Assembly (NCBI GenBank): GCA_030761205.1
Contig: JAULJL010000017.1
Span: 2,366,001-2,430,000, forward strand
Direction: 5' to 3'
From: Fremontodendron californicum
Taxonomy: Eukaryota > Streptophyta > Magnoliopsida > Malvales > Malvaceae
DNA length: 64,000 nt
Made by a program: the position numbers and the translations under genes. This document shows positions 11,930 through 22,568 of this stretch, piece after piece. The notes under the pieces are model-generated. The model was not told the origin of the DNA and ran no database searches. It was given only the letters and a program-made list of their open reading frames with translations. Positions within the stretch are counted from its first letter, which is position 1. Each line of letters starts with the position of its first letter.

Positions 11930-12925
11930 CAGACACAACATAATTATACGATACAAACATAACATGAGAAAAATAATTAAAACACAATATGACACAAAAA
12001 AATAACATAAACACTACATAAATACGAACGTGTTAAAATCTATATAAAACGAATTATTAACGTGTGAAAATTTATATAAATATATAATACATTAAATATG
12101 ATTATAACAGAAAAAACAACACGAATATGACAACGCACGACATAATTTTAGGAGTTATTTGAATAGTGCCAATTAGACTTGGCAATTTCGGACACAACAT
12201 GATTATGCAACACGAACAAAACATGAAAAAAATAATTAAAATATGCCACGAAAATAACATGAACATGACAAAAATACACGAACGAGTCAAAATCTATATA
12301 AAGCTAATTATTAACGTATAAAAAATTATATAAATTTATAATACTTTAAACATAAGATAAAATAACACAAACATGTTACGAACATACAATTTTTTCTCTA
12401 AATTAAATCATTATGACAAATTATGCAAAATATGAGATGAATTGGGACACAATATGAATACACACAATTTTCTCTACATTGAATTACCATGACAAACTAT
12501 GCAAAATATTTAGATAAATTGAAATATGACACGAACACATGAAAAAAAAATTAAAATACGACACGACACGAAAATAATATGAACACAACATAAATACAGA
12601 ATGTGTCAAAATCCACATAAAATGAATTATTAATATGTAAAAATTTATATGAATTTATAATACTTTAAACATATGAAAAAATAACACGAGCACGACACAA
12701 AAAATAATATGAACATAAACGAATATCCGAACGTGTTAAAATCTACATAAAATGAATTATTAACATGTAAAAGTTATATAAATTTATAATAATTTGAACA
12801 CATAAAAAATAACACGAACACGACACGAATACGCGAACGTGTCAAAATCTACATAAAACGAATTATTAATGTATAAAAATTATATAAATTTATAATATTT
12901 AAACACACAAAAAACACGAACACAC
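11930..12925. repeat. Imperfect direct-repeat array with CACGA-rich units
   Basis: A block of the form CGAACGTGTTAAAATCTA, followed by an AACGAATTATTAA core and a TATAAATTTATAATA tail, occurs at about 12025, 12279, 12599, 12728 and 12834. Spacings are 254, 320, 129 and 106 bp. Between units are runs of CACGAACACGACACGA type. Related single copies occur near 29160-29310 and 60640-60715, and in reverse near 45130-45330. This is a dispersed non-coding repeat, locally amplified, perhaps derived from hAT element ends. An A/T- and C/T-rich tract follows. Confidence 0.65.
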
Positions 12926-14640
12926 AATTTTTTCTCTATTTTTTTTCTTTTTTTTTTTTTTTTTTTCTTTCCTTTTCCTTTCTTTCCTTCTTAATCAAAC
13001 CAAAAAAAATAAAAATACCAAACTAACCTCCACAACCTCCTTAATACTCATGCTTAGTTGTCAACTACATAATCCTCAAAAATTCTCAATTCTTCCCTCT
13101 CATGCATTTTAGAGATAACTTTTAATGTTAGTAATAGATGATTATTGTGATAATAATTATAAAAGTTCTAATAATAAATAATATATTTTTTAATTCAATA
13201 AAAATAATATATTATAAATTTTTAACTAATAGAAAATTTACTTATATTCAAAATTGATGATCAAAATTTTTGCCACACTATTTTGAGAATAGAAAATGCA
13301 AAAGAAGTGTGATAAAAAGTATTATTAGATTTTGTACTTTTCTTTTCTTTTTTTATGTGGACTAATGGACATTATAAGAAAAAATGTTTATTTTTTAAAA
13401 TAAATTTAAATGTAGAAGCTGGATCTTAATTAATTAATAACATAAAAGGAAATAATCAATAACTCTTAGTTTTATATAATGATGATCCTAGTGGAATTGG
13501 TGTTTTTTTTTTTCTTTTAACACCAACTTAATTAGTAATTAATTTATATATTTTTTAATTCATTGATTTGATTGAAAATAAATATGCCAAGAGTCGGGCT
13601 ATCTATTCGGTTGAATAAGTCTGACTCAAATTGGATTGAGTTTGGGATAAAAAAATTCAATTCGAGTTGACTTGATCTGATCCTGATTATTATGTAATTA
13701 ATAAAAAATATTTTTATTTAAATTTAATTATGAAATATATAAATATCAATATAAAAATATTTGTTATTTTTAAATAGTAAAATGGATTTTTCGTGCTCGA
13801 CAAGCCGAGTCGAACTTTGAACAAACAATTTTTTTTAATTATATCTAGATTTGGTCTGATTTGATTCCTAAACAATTTTAATTGAAAGCGAATTTAAATC
13901 GAAAGTAACAATTAAGTCTTAATCTCAATGACTCTTTTGTTTGCTATGTTCTCCATCTTCATGATAAGAAATATAGGATTTGCATTCATGATTTAATCAA
14001 AATTTATTAAAATTGACTAAGAGTGATAATTTATCAAAGACTAATTATGGTTATCAAATGATTAAATGAGTTTATTAAAAAACTTTATCAGCCATAATAA
14101 AAATAAAAAGACCAAATCCATAAGTGTGTGTTTATTTCTTGAAATTAATAGCATAAGTTCAGACAATAAATAAATAAATACTTTAATTCTATATAAAGTT
14201 AAGACTTGAAAATTTTAAATGGTCACCTGAATAATTGCATGTATTCTAAAGGCTTGTGACTAAGGAGGTCCAATGTCGGATGTGGAAAACGATTTTGCCC
14301 AAACTAATACTATGAAACGCAAGGGGCTCCATTCACCATTAAACGGCGGAGGAAAATTTAAGTGTATATAAAAAATCAGTGGATAGATACGAATATATCA
14401 ATGGTCCCAATAAATTATAAATTAGGTAAATAGCCGCACTTTGCTACCGGAGTATAATCAAGATGTAATCTGTATATATAATTACTTTAAAAGAATAATA
14501 ATGCTACGGGTTTAAAATTCAAAAAATAAAAAAGAGAAAATAAATAAAATATTGATTTATACCATTCAAAGTATTTGAATATTTATATTAGTTAATCTCA
14601 ATGATGGTGAGATGTCAAACTAATTTATTGAAGGAAAATG
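12926..14640. other. Intergenic AT-rich repeats
   Basis: No gene is visible. A degenerate dispersed repeat at about 13590-13905 contains AATTCGAGTTGACTTG and CAAGCCGAGTCGAAC motifs; similar sequence recurs near 28680-28880 and 29860-30190. The rest is AT-rich sequence with poly-T/poly-A tracts. Confidence 0.45.
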
Positions 14641-14906
14641 TTAATCGATGCTTAATGATATTAATTAATATGATATATATATATATATAAATAAAAATAT
14701 AATTAATGTATTATTTTTTTTGAATTCAGTAAAAGTGAGATATTAAATGCAAAATATTTTCATAAGTTAGTAAAAAAGTAATCCTTAAACATTGTCTATA
14801 AGCATCGGTTAAGCAAATATTTTATTGAAAAATAATTTACTTATCATCATTATTGCATTACAAAAAGAAAAATGTTAATCAGTGCCTATAGGCACTTGTT
14901 AAGGTG

Positions 14907-14964
<58 letters not shown>

Positions 14965-16645
14965 GTTTTGTTAACGAGTGCCCTTAAGGCACTTTTTAAG
15001 GTTAGTTAATATACTATTTATAATAATAATATTGTATTAATTTTCAATGCATTGATTGAATATATTATTATATTTAGTAATTTTAAAAAATGCTTTTAGG
15101 GCACTCGTTAGCAAAATCATATATATATATATATATATATATAAAGAAAAGTATAATTAATGCATTGAATTTAGTAAAAATAATGTATTAAATGCAATAA
15201 AAAAAATCTGAAATGCTAAATAAATAATCTTTAATTAGTGACTATAAGTACCGATTAAGCGAACTCTTAAAAAAAAAATAGTTATGGCTTCATATTTTTG
15301 TAGTAAAAAGAATAAAAAATTTATAAAAAAGAAAAGAAAATGTTAACCGGTGTCTATAGGCACTAGTTAAAGTGTTATATATATAGAAAGAAAAGTACAA
15401 TTAATGCATTGCTTTTTATTGAATTCAGCAAAAGTAATGTATTAAATGTAAAAAACTTTTATGAAATGGTAAATAAATAATGGATTTTGCTAACGAGTGT
15501 CCTAAAGGCACTCTTTAAGGTTACTAGATATAGTAATATCTTTACCTAATGTATTGAAAATGATATATGAGTTTTGCTAACAAGAGCCCTTAAGACACTC
15601 TTTAAGGTTAGTTAATATACTATTTATAGTAATAGTATTGTATTAAATGTAAAAGTTGACAACTTTATTCATCATTTTCAATGCATTGGGTAAAGATATT
15701 ATTATATCTAGTAACCTTAAAGAGTGTCCTTAGAGCACTTGTTAGTAAAATCATATATATATATATATATATAAAGAAAAGTATAATTAATGCATTGAAT
15801 TCAGTAAAAATAATGTATTAAATGAAAAAAAAGAAAATCTGAAATGCTAAATATATAATCTTTAACTAGTGACTATAAACACTGATTAAGCGAACTCTTA
15901 AAAAAAATAGTTACAGCTTTTATATTATTGTAGTAAAAAGAACAAAAAAGTTATAAAAAAAAAAAGAGAAAATATTAACCGGTGTCTATAGGCAGTAGTT
16001 AAGGTAATGTATTAAATGCAAAAAAAAACTTTATCTAATAACCTTAAAGAGTGTCCTTAGAGCACTCGTTAGCAAAATTCTATATATATATATATAAAGA
16101 AAAGTATAATTAATGCTTTGAATTCAGTAAAAGTAATGTATTAAATGCAAAAAAAATTGATATGCTAAATAAATAATTCTTAACTAAGTGACTATAAGCA
16201 CCAATTAAGCGAACTCTTAAAAAAATAGTTACGGCTTCATATTATTGTAGTAAAAAGAACAAAAAAGTTATTAAAAAAAATGAAATGTTAACCGGTGTCT
16301 ATAGGCACTAGTTAAGGTGTTATATATATAGAAAGAAAAGTACAATTAATGTATTTTTTTTTTAATTCAGTAAAAATAATGTATTAAATACAAAAAAATT
16401 TTATGAAATGGTAAATAAATAATGGATTTTGCTAATGAGTGTCCTATGGGCATTCTTTAATATTACTAAATATAATAATATTTTCAATCAATGCATCAAA
16501 AATTATGTATAAAATTATTAACTTTTGTATTTAATGCAATATTATTATTATAAATAATATATTAATTAACATTAAAAAAATACTTTAAAGATATACATTA
16601 GCAAAACTCATAAATAATTTTTAACTAAATGTCTATAAGTATAAA
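14641..16645. repeat. Tandem array of nested MITEs (families A and B)
   Basis: Family B has ends TTAACCGGTGTCTATAGGCA and (opposite strand) TTAATCGGTGCTTATAG-like sequence, with copies at about 14641-14813, 14875-15260, 15343-15890, 15975-16210 and 16288-16645. Family A has ends GGGTTTTGCTAACGAGTGCC and its inverse, with copies inside B at about 14963-15117, 15482-15751 (itself composite), 16032-16079 (right end only) and 16424-16609. The flanking unit GTTACGGCTTCATATTATTG repeats at 15281, 15910 and 16228, so whole segments were duplicated rather than only elements inserted. (TA)n tracts sit inside most B copies. A solitary B copy lies at about 19107-19268. Confidence 0.75.
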
Positions 16646-19106
16646 TAAAAAAGGTTATTAACTCAAAAGTCAAAACATTAATTGCTGCAAAAAGTAGTTT
16701 TGATCTTTGAAAGGAAAGCTATTAATCTAAAACACCAACTACTGCAAAAAGAAACATTGGTGTTTAAAGCAAACTTTGATGGAAATTCAAACTTAAACTA
16801 AATTATTGCAGTAAGTTTGGTTTCCATCTAACAATTTTGAAACTTGTTTAGTTAGAAGTAAAAGTCAACAACTTGTTGAGTTAGCTAGGGCTGAGGCATA
16901 TGCTCATCTTTCCATTCTCTTTTCCCCCTTGCATAAAACAGTTAGAAGTTATATGTTGAGAAAAAATTGAAATTTTTTGTTTGAAAAGCAGGTGTAGTTA
17001 GAAATTCACTTACATGTAACTTTTTTTTCTTTTTTTCGCAGAAGATTTTTCAGGGAATAAGTCTGGTGGGATTTGAGTTTCTGATGGTGAATTCTTTTAA
17101 GCTACTGTTGATCTTCAGTAGTCGACTGGATCTGGATGGTTAATGGTTGGAAGTACTTTTGATGGTGATTGCAGTACTGTTTTTTAATTGATCATAAAGA
17201 ACCAATGCAGTTTTTCAGTGTTGTGATGCCTGGTTTGATGTTCCAGCTATTTCTTTTCCTTTCTTTATCACTTGTCACACTTGCTGCAATTTGATGTTTG
17301 TTTGGTTTGTCATAATCAAATACCTTGTTGATAAGTATATTAAGGTCCGTTTAACACTGTGGTTGACATAATTTTTAAAGTCAAAAGATGCGTTTTAATG
17401 CAATTGCAATGTTAAATTGATAAATATTTTTTAGTTTTTATGATTGAAATCATAATTTGGTAACTCAAATTAAAAAATATAAAAAAATGAAGTTTTTGAA
17501 CTTTAAAAGTTGACTTTTAATAAAATAACTTTATTATCATCACATCTTTCAATTTTTATTATTTTAAACATATATATATATTTTTTACATTTCAATTATT
17601 CACAATAATATTAATACCAAATACTTAAAAACTCTTAAACCACATGCTTTAAACCAAAACGTTTTCTAATTCATTTTTTTTTTGGGTTCAAAATGCAATG
17701 TTAAACTAACCATAATTGTTCTTTAATATAGCCTTTTGTGCCAGACCAATTTCAAGAGTTCTTTCTTTGTCAAGCAGCTCAATGACAGGAGTAGGAAAGG
17801 GTGAACCTATCAAATGTTTCCTTGGATGCTATCTTTGGTATTGTTGAGTCAATGAGTTTTTCTGCTGCCTTTGCGAATGCTATAACCATGTTCAACTTTA
17901 TTCTATTCAAAGGTAGTTAAAGCTAATGAGTAAAATTAATAATATGTGTGTTTTGAGTAGATAAATTTGCAAGGAGCTTACGTGACTAGCTGGAATGATT
18001 CATCGCCTAGACGCATAGTTCTCAAGCACTGATCATGATTGCAACTACTGTTTTAAAATTTATGATGCAATATATAGAGTAATATCTAACAATTGGGTTT
18101 AATTTTTATCGTTAAAGCTAAGCTAAGCTAAGCAGATCTGCAAATGGACACTTGTTTTTGGTTCTTGTTTTAGCAGCTATTTAACGTTTTGTTAACTTAA
18201 TTACATAATAAGATGTGAAGATTAGAATTTAAAAAAAAAAAGGATTGTTTGCCTAATTTTCAGCCAGAAATAAAAGAGAAGCAAAAGAAACAAAATTAAA
18301 AGTCCAATTGAGAAACAATACGAGAACCTTGACAAAATTTCTGATTTCCCAACCCCTTGCCCTTATCCAGGAAAAATAATTTTAACCAGATTTTGTGGGG
18401 AGGGCAAAGTCGTGTAAATTAAGAAAGTTTCAACAGAAGGATCTGGTTTCTGGTCCCCAATTGACAAAGATTGAATTAATTTATTAAAGCAGTTGCAGCA
18501 GTTCATCACCATTGCCCATTAGTCCATTAACTCCCCTATTTAACAAACCCCACTTACCCTTTCATTTTTCATTCATTGCATGCATTATTAATTTATTATT
18601 CCAACTTGCAAACTTTGGATGACATTGGGATTTACAACAATCCCCACTCCCTCCCCAACCCAATCATCAAGCAACACCTTACATCAATCCTTTGAAAGCT
18701 CTCTTTTGAAAAGGGAGGTCAGGGTGGGGGGTCCATAAACAAACATATAATAAGGGGGGAGTTTGTTGTCTTCAATCAAATCATATATTCAAAATTCAAA
18801 CCAAAGTCCTCCTTACAGTTATTTTCATTCTCTTTTAAAATGGCCTGTTTTGACAAGGTTTGGTGGATAGATCATTGACCAAACTTGCCAATTCCAACGC
18901 AGAGGCATCATCACTACTCTTTCCGACTTTCAAAGGTGGTTCTTATAAAAGGAGTATGGAGAGGAAAGTTTGTCATTTAAGTTTTATTAATCATAAAATA
19001 AATTCCCCATTAATTTATAATCACACATCTTATAAAAAAAAAAAACCATAACTCGGACATGAAATGAGCATTGATTTCACTATAATTATTATAAATCTAT
19101 AATGGG
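16646..19106. other. Intergenic region without a recognised gene
   Basis: A block at about 16870-17340 and another at 17740-18130 are less AT-rich than their surroundings and could be transcribed, but reading frames are short and match nothing I recognise. Between them, 17343-17712 may be a MITE: the two ends share a GTTTAACAYTG motif in inverted orientation, but no convincing target duplication is seen. Confidence 0.4.
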
Positions 19107-19268
19107 GTCGCTGTGTCTATAGACACTGGTTAAGGATTATTTATCTATTATTTTAGATTTTTTTTATTTAATATATTACTTTTATTGAATTCAAGAAAAA
19201 ATAATGTATTTATTATACTTTTTTTTTTATATATATCACCTTAATCAGTACTTATAGGCACTGGTTAA
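19107..19268. mobile_element. Solitary family-B MITE
   Basis: Ends GTGTCTATAGACACTGGTTA and, at the right, ACTTATAGGCACTGGTTAA. The interior has the family's GAATTCA and AATGTATT motifs. About 160 bp, without family-A insertion, so it may approximate the unamplified form. Confidence 0.6.
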
Positions 19269-19940
19269 CATTTCCCATTTATAATATATATAAGTACAAA
19301 TGTGAAAAAAAAAATTGAAAGAAAAAAATAGTTATTTTTATTCATTATATTTTTAAATTGTCATTATAAGTATTTTTTTAATTATTAATAAAATTTATAT
19401 TTAATTTATAAGTAAAAAGTTTAATTTCATTAAATCACTTTCGTTAAATAAATTAATTTGATAATAAATAAAAAAGAATTAAAATGTTATATGAAATTGT
19501 TTTTTTTTAAGTATTAATTTTTCACTTACGTTAAAAAATAAATCAATTTATTTGATATGAATAAAAAATAACTAAAATTTAAATTGAATTTTTTATCTTT
19601 CTAATTAATTTTGAATTAATATTAAAAATATTAATTTTTATAATAATTTGATATGATTTACACATGAAACAAACTTTACATGTTAATCCAAAATTTAGTT
19701 ATTATATGTTTTATTAGTTTTATTGTTTTTTAAAAATACAATTATATATTTAAAAATAGACAAAATCAACAAATATTTATGTACATGTGATGAAAAATAT
19801 TAATATATTAAAATGCATGTAAATAAATTAAGGAGAAAAATAGAAAAAAAAATTATGTCTAAAATTTTATTTTTATCTCTTGAGTTGAAATTGGTCTTGA
19901 GTCTCTAAAATCTAAATACTTCTAAATCCAGATCTCTCGA
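19269..19940. other. AT-rich intergenic DNA upstream of eL22
   Basis: Extremely A/T-rich sequence with no reading frame or recognisable element. It ends at the eL22 promoter. Confidence 0.4.
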
Positions 19941-19948
19941 AGAATAAT

Positions 19949-20290
19949 TGGGCCGTAAAAGATGATTTTGGGTTGGATCATGTCAACAGTTCCATTCTTT
20001 TTCTCTTTATTTTCTTCTATTTGTTTTTTGCTATTTTTAAGCCTAATAAAACCCAAAACCCACATAACCTAAAACCCAAAGCCCAACCCTACAAAGGACC
20101 CTGAAAAACCCTAGAGTCAGAATCGACGATATATTTGTTAGACTCTGCTCGAAGAATTTGCAACTTCGCCGTTCATTCTCTTCAGAAACGCAGAGACCGC
20201 TAAGGTACTCTATCTTTCCCTGCCTTCCTCTCTGTTGTTCCTCTTTCTCTCTCTTTTTTTTTTAATTGATTTGACTCAGTGAAAACGCAG
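19949..20290 (+). promoter_or_regulatory. eL22 promoter and 5' leader intron
   Basis: TGGGCC (site II type) at 19949-19954 and the telo-box AAACCCTAG at 20105-20113 lie upstream of the eL22 start. This pair is characteristic of plant ribosomal protein promoters. A probable leader intron runs from a donor at 20204 (AAG|GTACTC) to an acceptor at 20290 (ACGCAG|TG), just before the start codon at 20306. Confidence 0.6.
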
Positions 20291-20305
20291 TGAGTTGGTG
20301 TGAAG

Positions 20306-21335
20306 ATGAGTCGTGGGGCAGCAGCGGGACCGAAGGGGAAGAAGAAGGGAGCGTCCTTCACCATAGACTGTGCTAAGCCGGTTGAAGATAAGATCATGGA
20401 CATCGCCTCACTGGAAAAGTTCCTCCAGGAAAGGATCAAGGTCGGTGGCAAAGCCGGTGCTCTTGGCGACTCCGTCACTGTCACCCGTGACAAGAGCAGG
20501 ATCAACGTCTCCTCTGACTCCAACTTCTCCAAGCGGTACTTTTTCCCTTTCTCTTTTGATCTTTTTGTTCTATTATTGAAACCATCTGCGCCGCATCCTC
20601 TGAATTTCTAGATCTTAAAAATGGTTTGAAGCTTAAGCAACCAAGGATGGCGGAACTCTTGATTTTAGGGTTTAAGGTCGATGATGACAAGTTTTAAGGC
20701 TTGTTTCTCAAAACATTCGCAGTGGCCGCCTTAGAGCTTTCGCCTTCGCCAGGCTTGAGAGCTACTGCTGCTTTAATCCTTCCTTGGATGTCTGAGGCCT
20801 TGATACTGTTGTCTTTACTTTGTTGTCGCATTTGCCTCTTCCAGAGTGGATATAAATTGAATTGAATCTTATAACGAAATGGCTTTTTGTTTGCTTTATA
20901 ACTTGAATTGAATCTTATTAGGCAATGGTTTTCTTTATTAGGTTTATAACTTGAATTGAATCTTATTAGGCAATGGTTTTCTTTATTAGGTAAAGAACTT
21001 CATAGCTTTAGCTGCTTATTGTTATGGATAGGACAATGATTACAATTCTGCTGCTTTGATCCTTCCTTGGATGTCTGACTCCTCTCTAGTTTTTGATTGT
21101 TTGTTGTAAAGGGGAAAGAACTATCATTTGATTTAACACTTGAGTTGAGTTTTAGTTGACGGTTCCTTCAACTTTCTGTTTGGTTTTCAGGTACCTTAAG
21201 TACTTGACTAAGAAGTACTTGAAGAAGCACAATGTTCGGGATTGGCTTCGGGTGATTGCTTCCAACAAGGATCGTAATGTTTATGAACTCCGCTACTTCA
21301 ATATTGCTGAGAATGAGGGGGAGGAGGAAGAATGA
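20306..21335 (+). CDS. RPL22: 60S ribosomal protein L22 (eL22)
   Basis: Structural protein of the large cytosolic ribosomal subunit. Exons 20306-20535 and 21191-21335 join in frame (AAG CG|G TAC) to a 124-residue protein, the normal plant length. Recognisable segments are FTIDCAKPVEDKIMDIASLE, VTVTRDKSRINVSSDSNFSK and YLKYLTKKYLKKHNVRDWLR, ending in an acidic tail ENEGEEEE usual for eL22. The N-terminus is short and basic (GPKGKKKG). The single coding-region intron (20536-21190) carries a U14 snoRNA, a 48-bp tandem duplication and a partial second U14-like module. The ATG at 20306 begins the conserved MSRG start and is preceded by in-frame AAG. Confidence 0.97.
20674..20801 (+). ncRNA. U14: Box C/D snoRNA U14 in the eL22 intron
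   Basis: U14 is needed for 18S rRNA processing and guides a 2'-O-methylation. Here the C box ATGATGA (20681-20687) and D box CTGA (20792-20795) are closed by a terminal stem AAGGTC/GGCCTT (20674-20679 with 20796-20801, one G-T pair). Domain A, ACATTCGCAG at 20713-20722, matches the U14 sequence complementary to ACTGCGAATG of 18S rRNA. Domain B, CCTTCCTTGGATGT ending next to the D box, is complementary to ACATCCAAGGAAGG of 18S rRNA. The fifth base upstream of the D box pairs with the C of ACATC, the site known as Cm414 in yeast. The length of 128 nt fits plant U14. The rRNA sequences are recalled, not searched. Confidence 0.9.
20895..20990. repeat. Perfect 48-bp tandem duplication
   Basis: Two identical 48-bp units (20895-20942 and 20943-20990) starting TTTATAACTTGAATTG, in the eL22 intron between U14 and the partial U14-like module. 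Confidence 0.9.
21034..21083 (+). ncRNA. Partial U14-like module (3' half)
   Basis: CTGCTGCTTTGATCCTTCCT at 21048 onward, continuing TGGATGTCTGA, repeats the 3' half of U14 (20765-20795) almost exactly, including domain B and the D box. Domain A is absent. A C-box-like ATGATTA lies at 21035-21041, and AGGA/TCCT could pair around the boxes, but the interval is shorter than normal for a snoRNA. Probably a truncated U14 copy. Confidence 0.5.
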
Positions 21336-22410
21336 AGAATCAGTTCAGTTTTTTCTCTATTACCTATCTGGGTTATTAGTATTCCGAGGAACCTTGTTTA
21401 TCTATGTCAGGTGTCAAATCTTTAGACTTGTTTGGGTTGCTTTTTGACCCCTAATCTATTTTCAATGAAGTTTTGGTTGCTGATAGTTAATTTTTTTTTT
21501 TGGTTTATTATTAGTCTATTAGATGCTATGAAAATGATGCAAATTTCTTTCTTGAGTTGATTGTAAGAGCTCTTAATTGATCTTCCACCTTGGTTTTTCT
21601 AATTATCTGTGGCCTTGTCAGTGCTTATTAGCAAGCAATACGCTGACGGTCATGGCTGCCAATTTCTATTAGTATTTTCTCTATGGTGAGTCCTGCAATT
21701 CATTCTTGGATAAGACCAATAGCTTTTTTTTTTTTATATATATTTTTTATGGTTTTCTGGTGAAGATAAGGTGGGTGTTGAGACTGAAATTGTGTGGTGA
21801 CTTCTGACTTGGTGCTTAGACTTGAGGGTCTTCATCTGTTCTAATCTAAGAGCTTTTTGTTGTGACCCTTGGGTCTTCAATTTCCCATTAAGTCTTAATC
21901 CACTCTCAAAATCAACCCATTTGTTGGCAACGTTTCTGATTTGGAGATTTACATTGGGTTTGGTAGAATAAAAACAAATCAGCAGTCTGCAAGAAAGGTA
22001 AATTCAATGTTAAAAAGGTTTGAAAATATATTACTGAGCACAATTAGAATAGAAGTGATCAAATTATAAGCTTCTTTTGTTTTTTGGTGAGAAAATTATA
22101 AAAGACAATTAAATGAAATTTCACTTGCTTTATTATACACCTGAAAATTGATTTTGGTTGCCAGATGGGACTTCGGATGCCGACAACACTACAGTAATTA
22201 ACTCGAGAGTCAAGTACTCAAAGTCACTCTCCCCGCGAAGCCTATACTCTTCAGTGGATTTGAGGTTTTCTTACCTTTTCTTTTAAGAAATTAGACTACA
22301 ACACAACTATAGTCCTCTTTGCCTTTTTCTTTATATTTTCCCCTTGATTTAAAAATGAAAAATAGTATTATTAATAGTTTAGTACACCATAGTTCTAGGA
22401 AGAGAGAGAC
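21336..22410. other. eL22 3' region and intergenic spacer
   Basis: Contains the 3' untranslated region of eL22 and the upstream region of the methyltransferase gene. T-rich tracts are seen near 21490 and 21725. No further gene is supported. Confidence 0.4.
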
Positions 22411-22530
22411 ATGTTCTACGAGGACCGCGCCCTTCTTTGCGCTCCAGACGGTTCGGTGACCGTTGAATGGATATATAATGAAAAGTTCTCCAAATCGCTG
22501 CCGTACAAACTGAAACTCGATAAACCGTGA
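22411..22530 (+). CDS. Possible 39-codon upstream ORF
   Basis: An open frame of 39 codons begins MFYEDRALLCAPDGSVTVEW and ends 38 bp before the methyltransferase start codon. Its composition (GC-richer, balanced codons) looks coding and contrasts with the surroundings. Just before the stop, ACC|GTGAGT is a good donor site, so it might instead be the end of an exon. I do not recognise the peptide. It could be a regulatory upstream ORF or chance. Confidence 0.3.
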   Translation: MFYEDRALLCAPDGSVTVEWIYNEKFSKSLPYKLKLDKP

Positions 22531-22568
22531 GTGAATAATCTCATACATCCGAAACGCTGAAGACTTTG

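Noticed and set aside
17343..17712. MITE with GTTTAACAYTG ends
   Set aside because: Inverted ends are short and no target duplication of 2, 3, 8 or 9 bp could be matched; left as a comment only.
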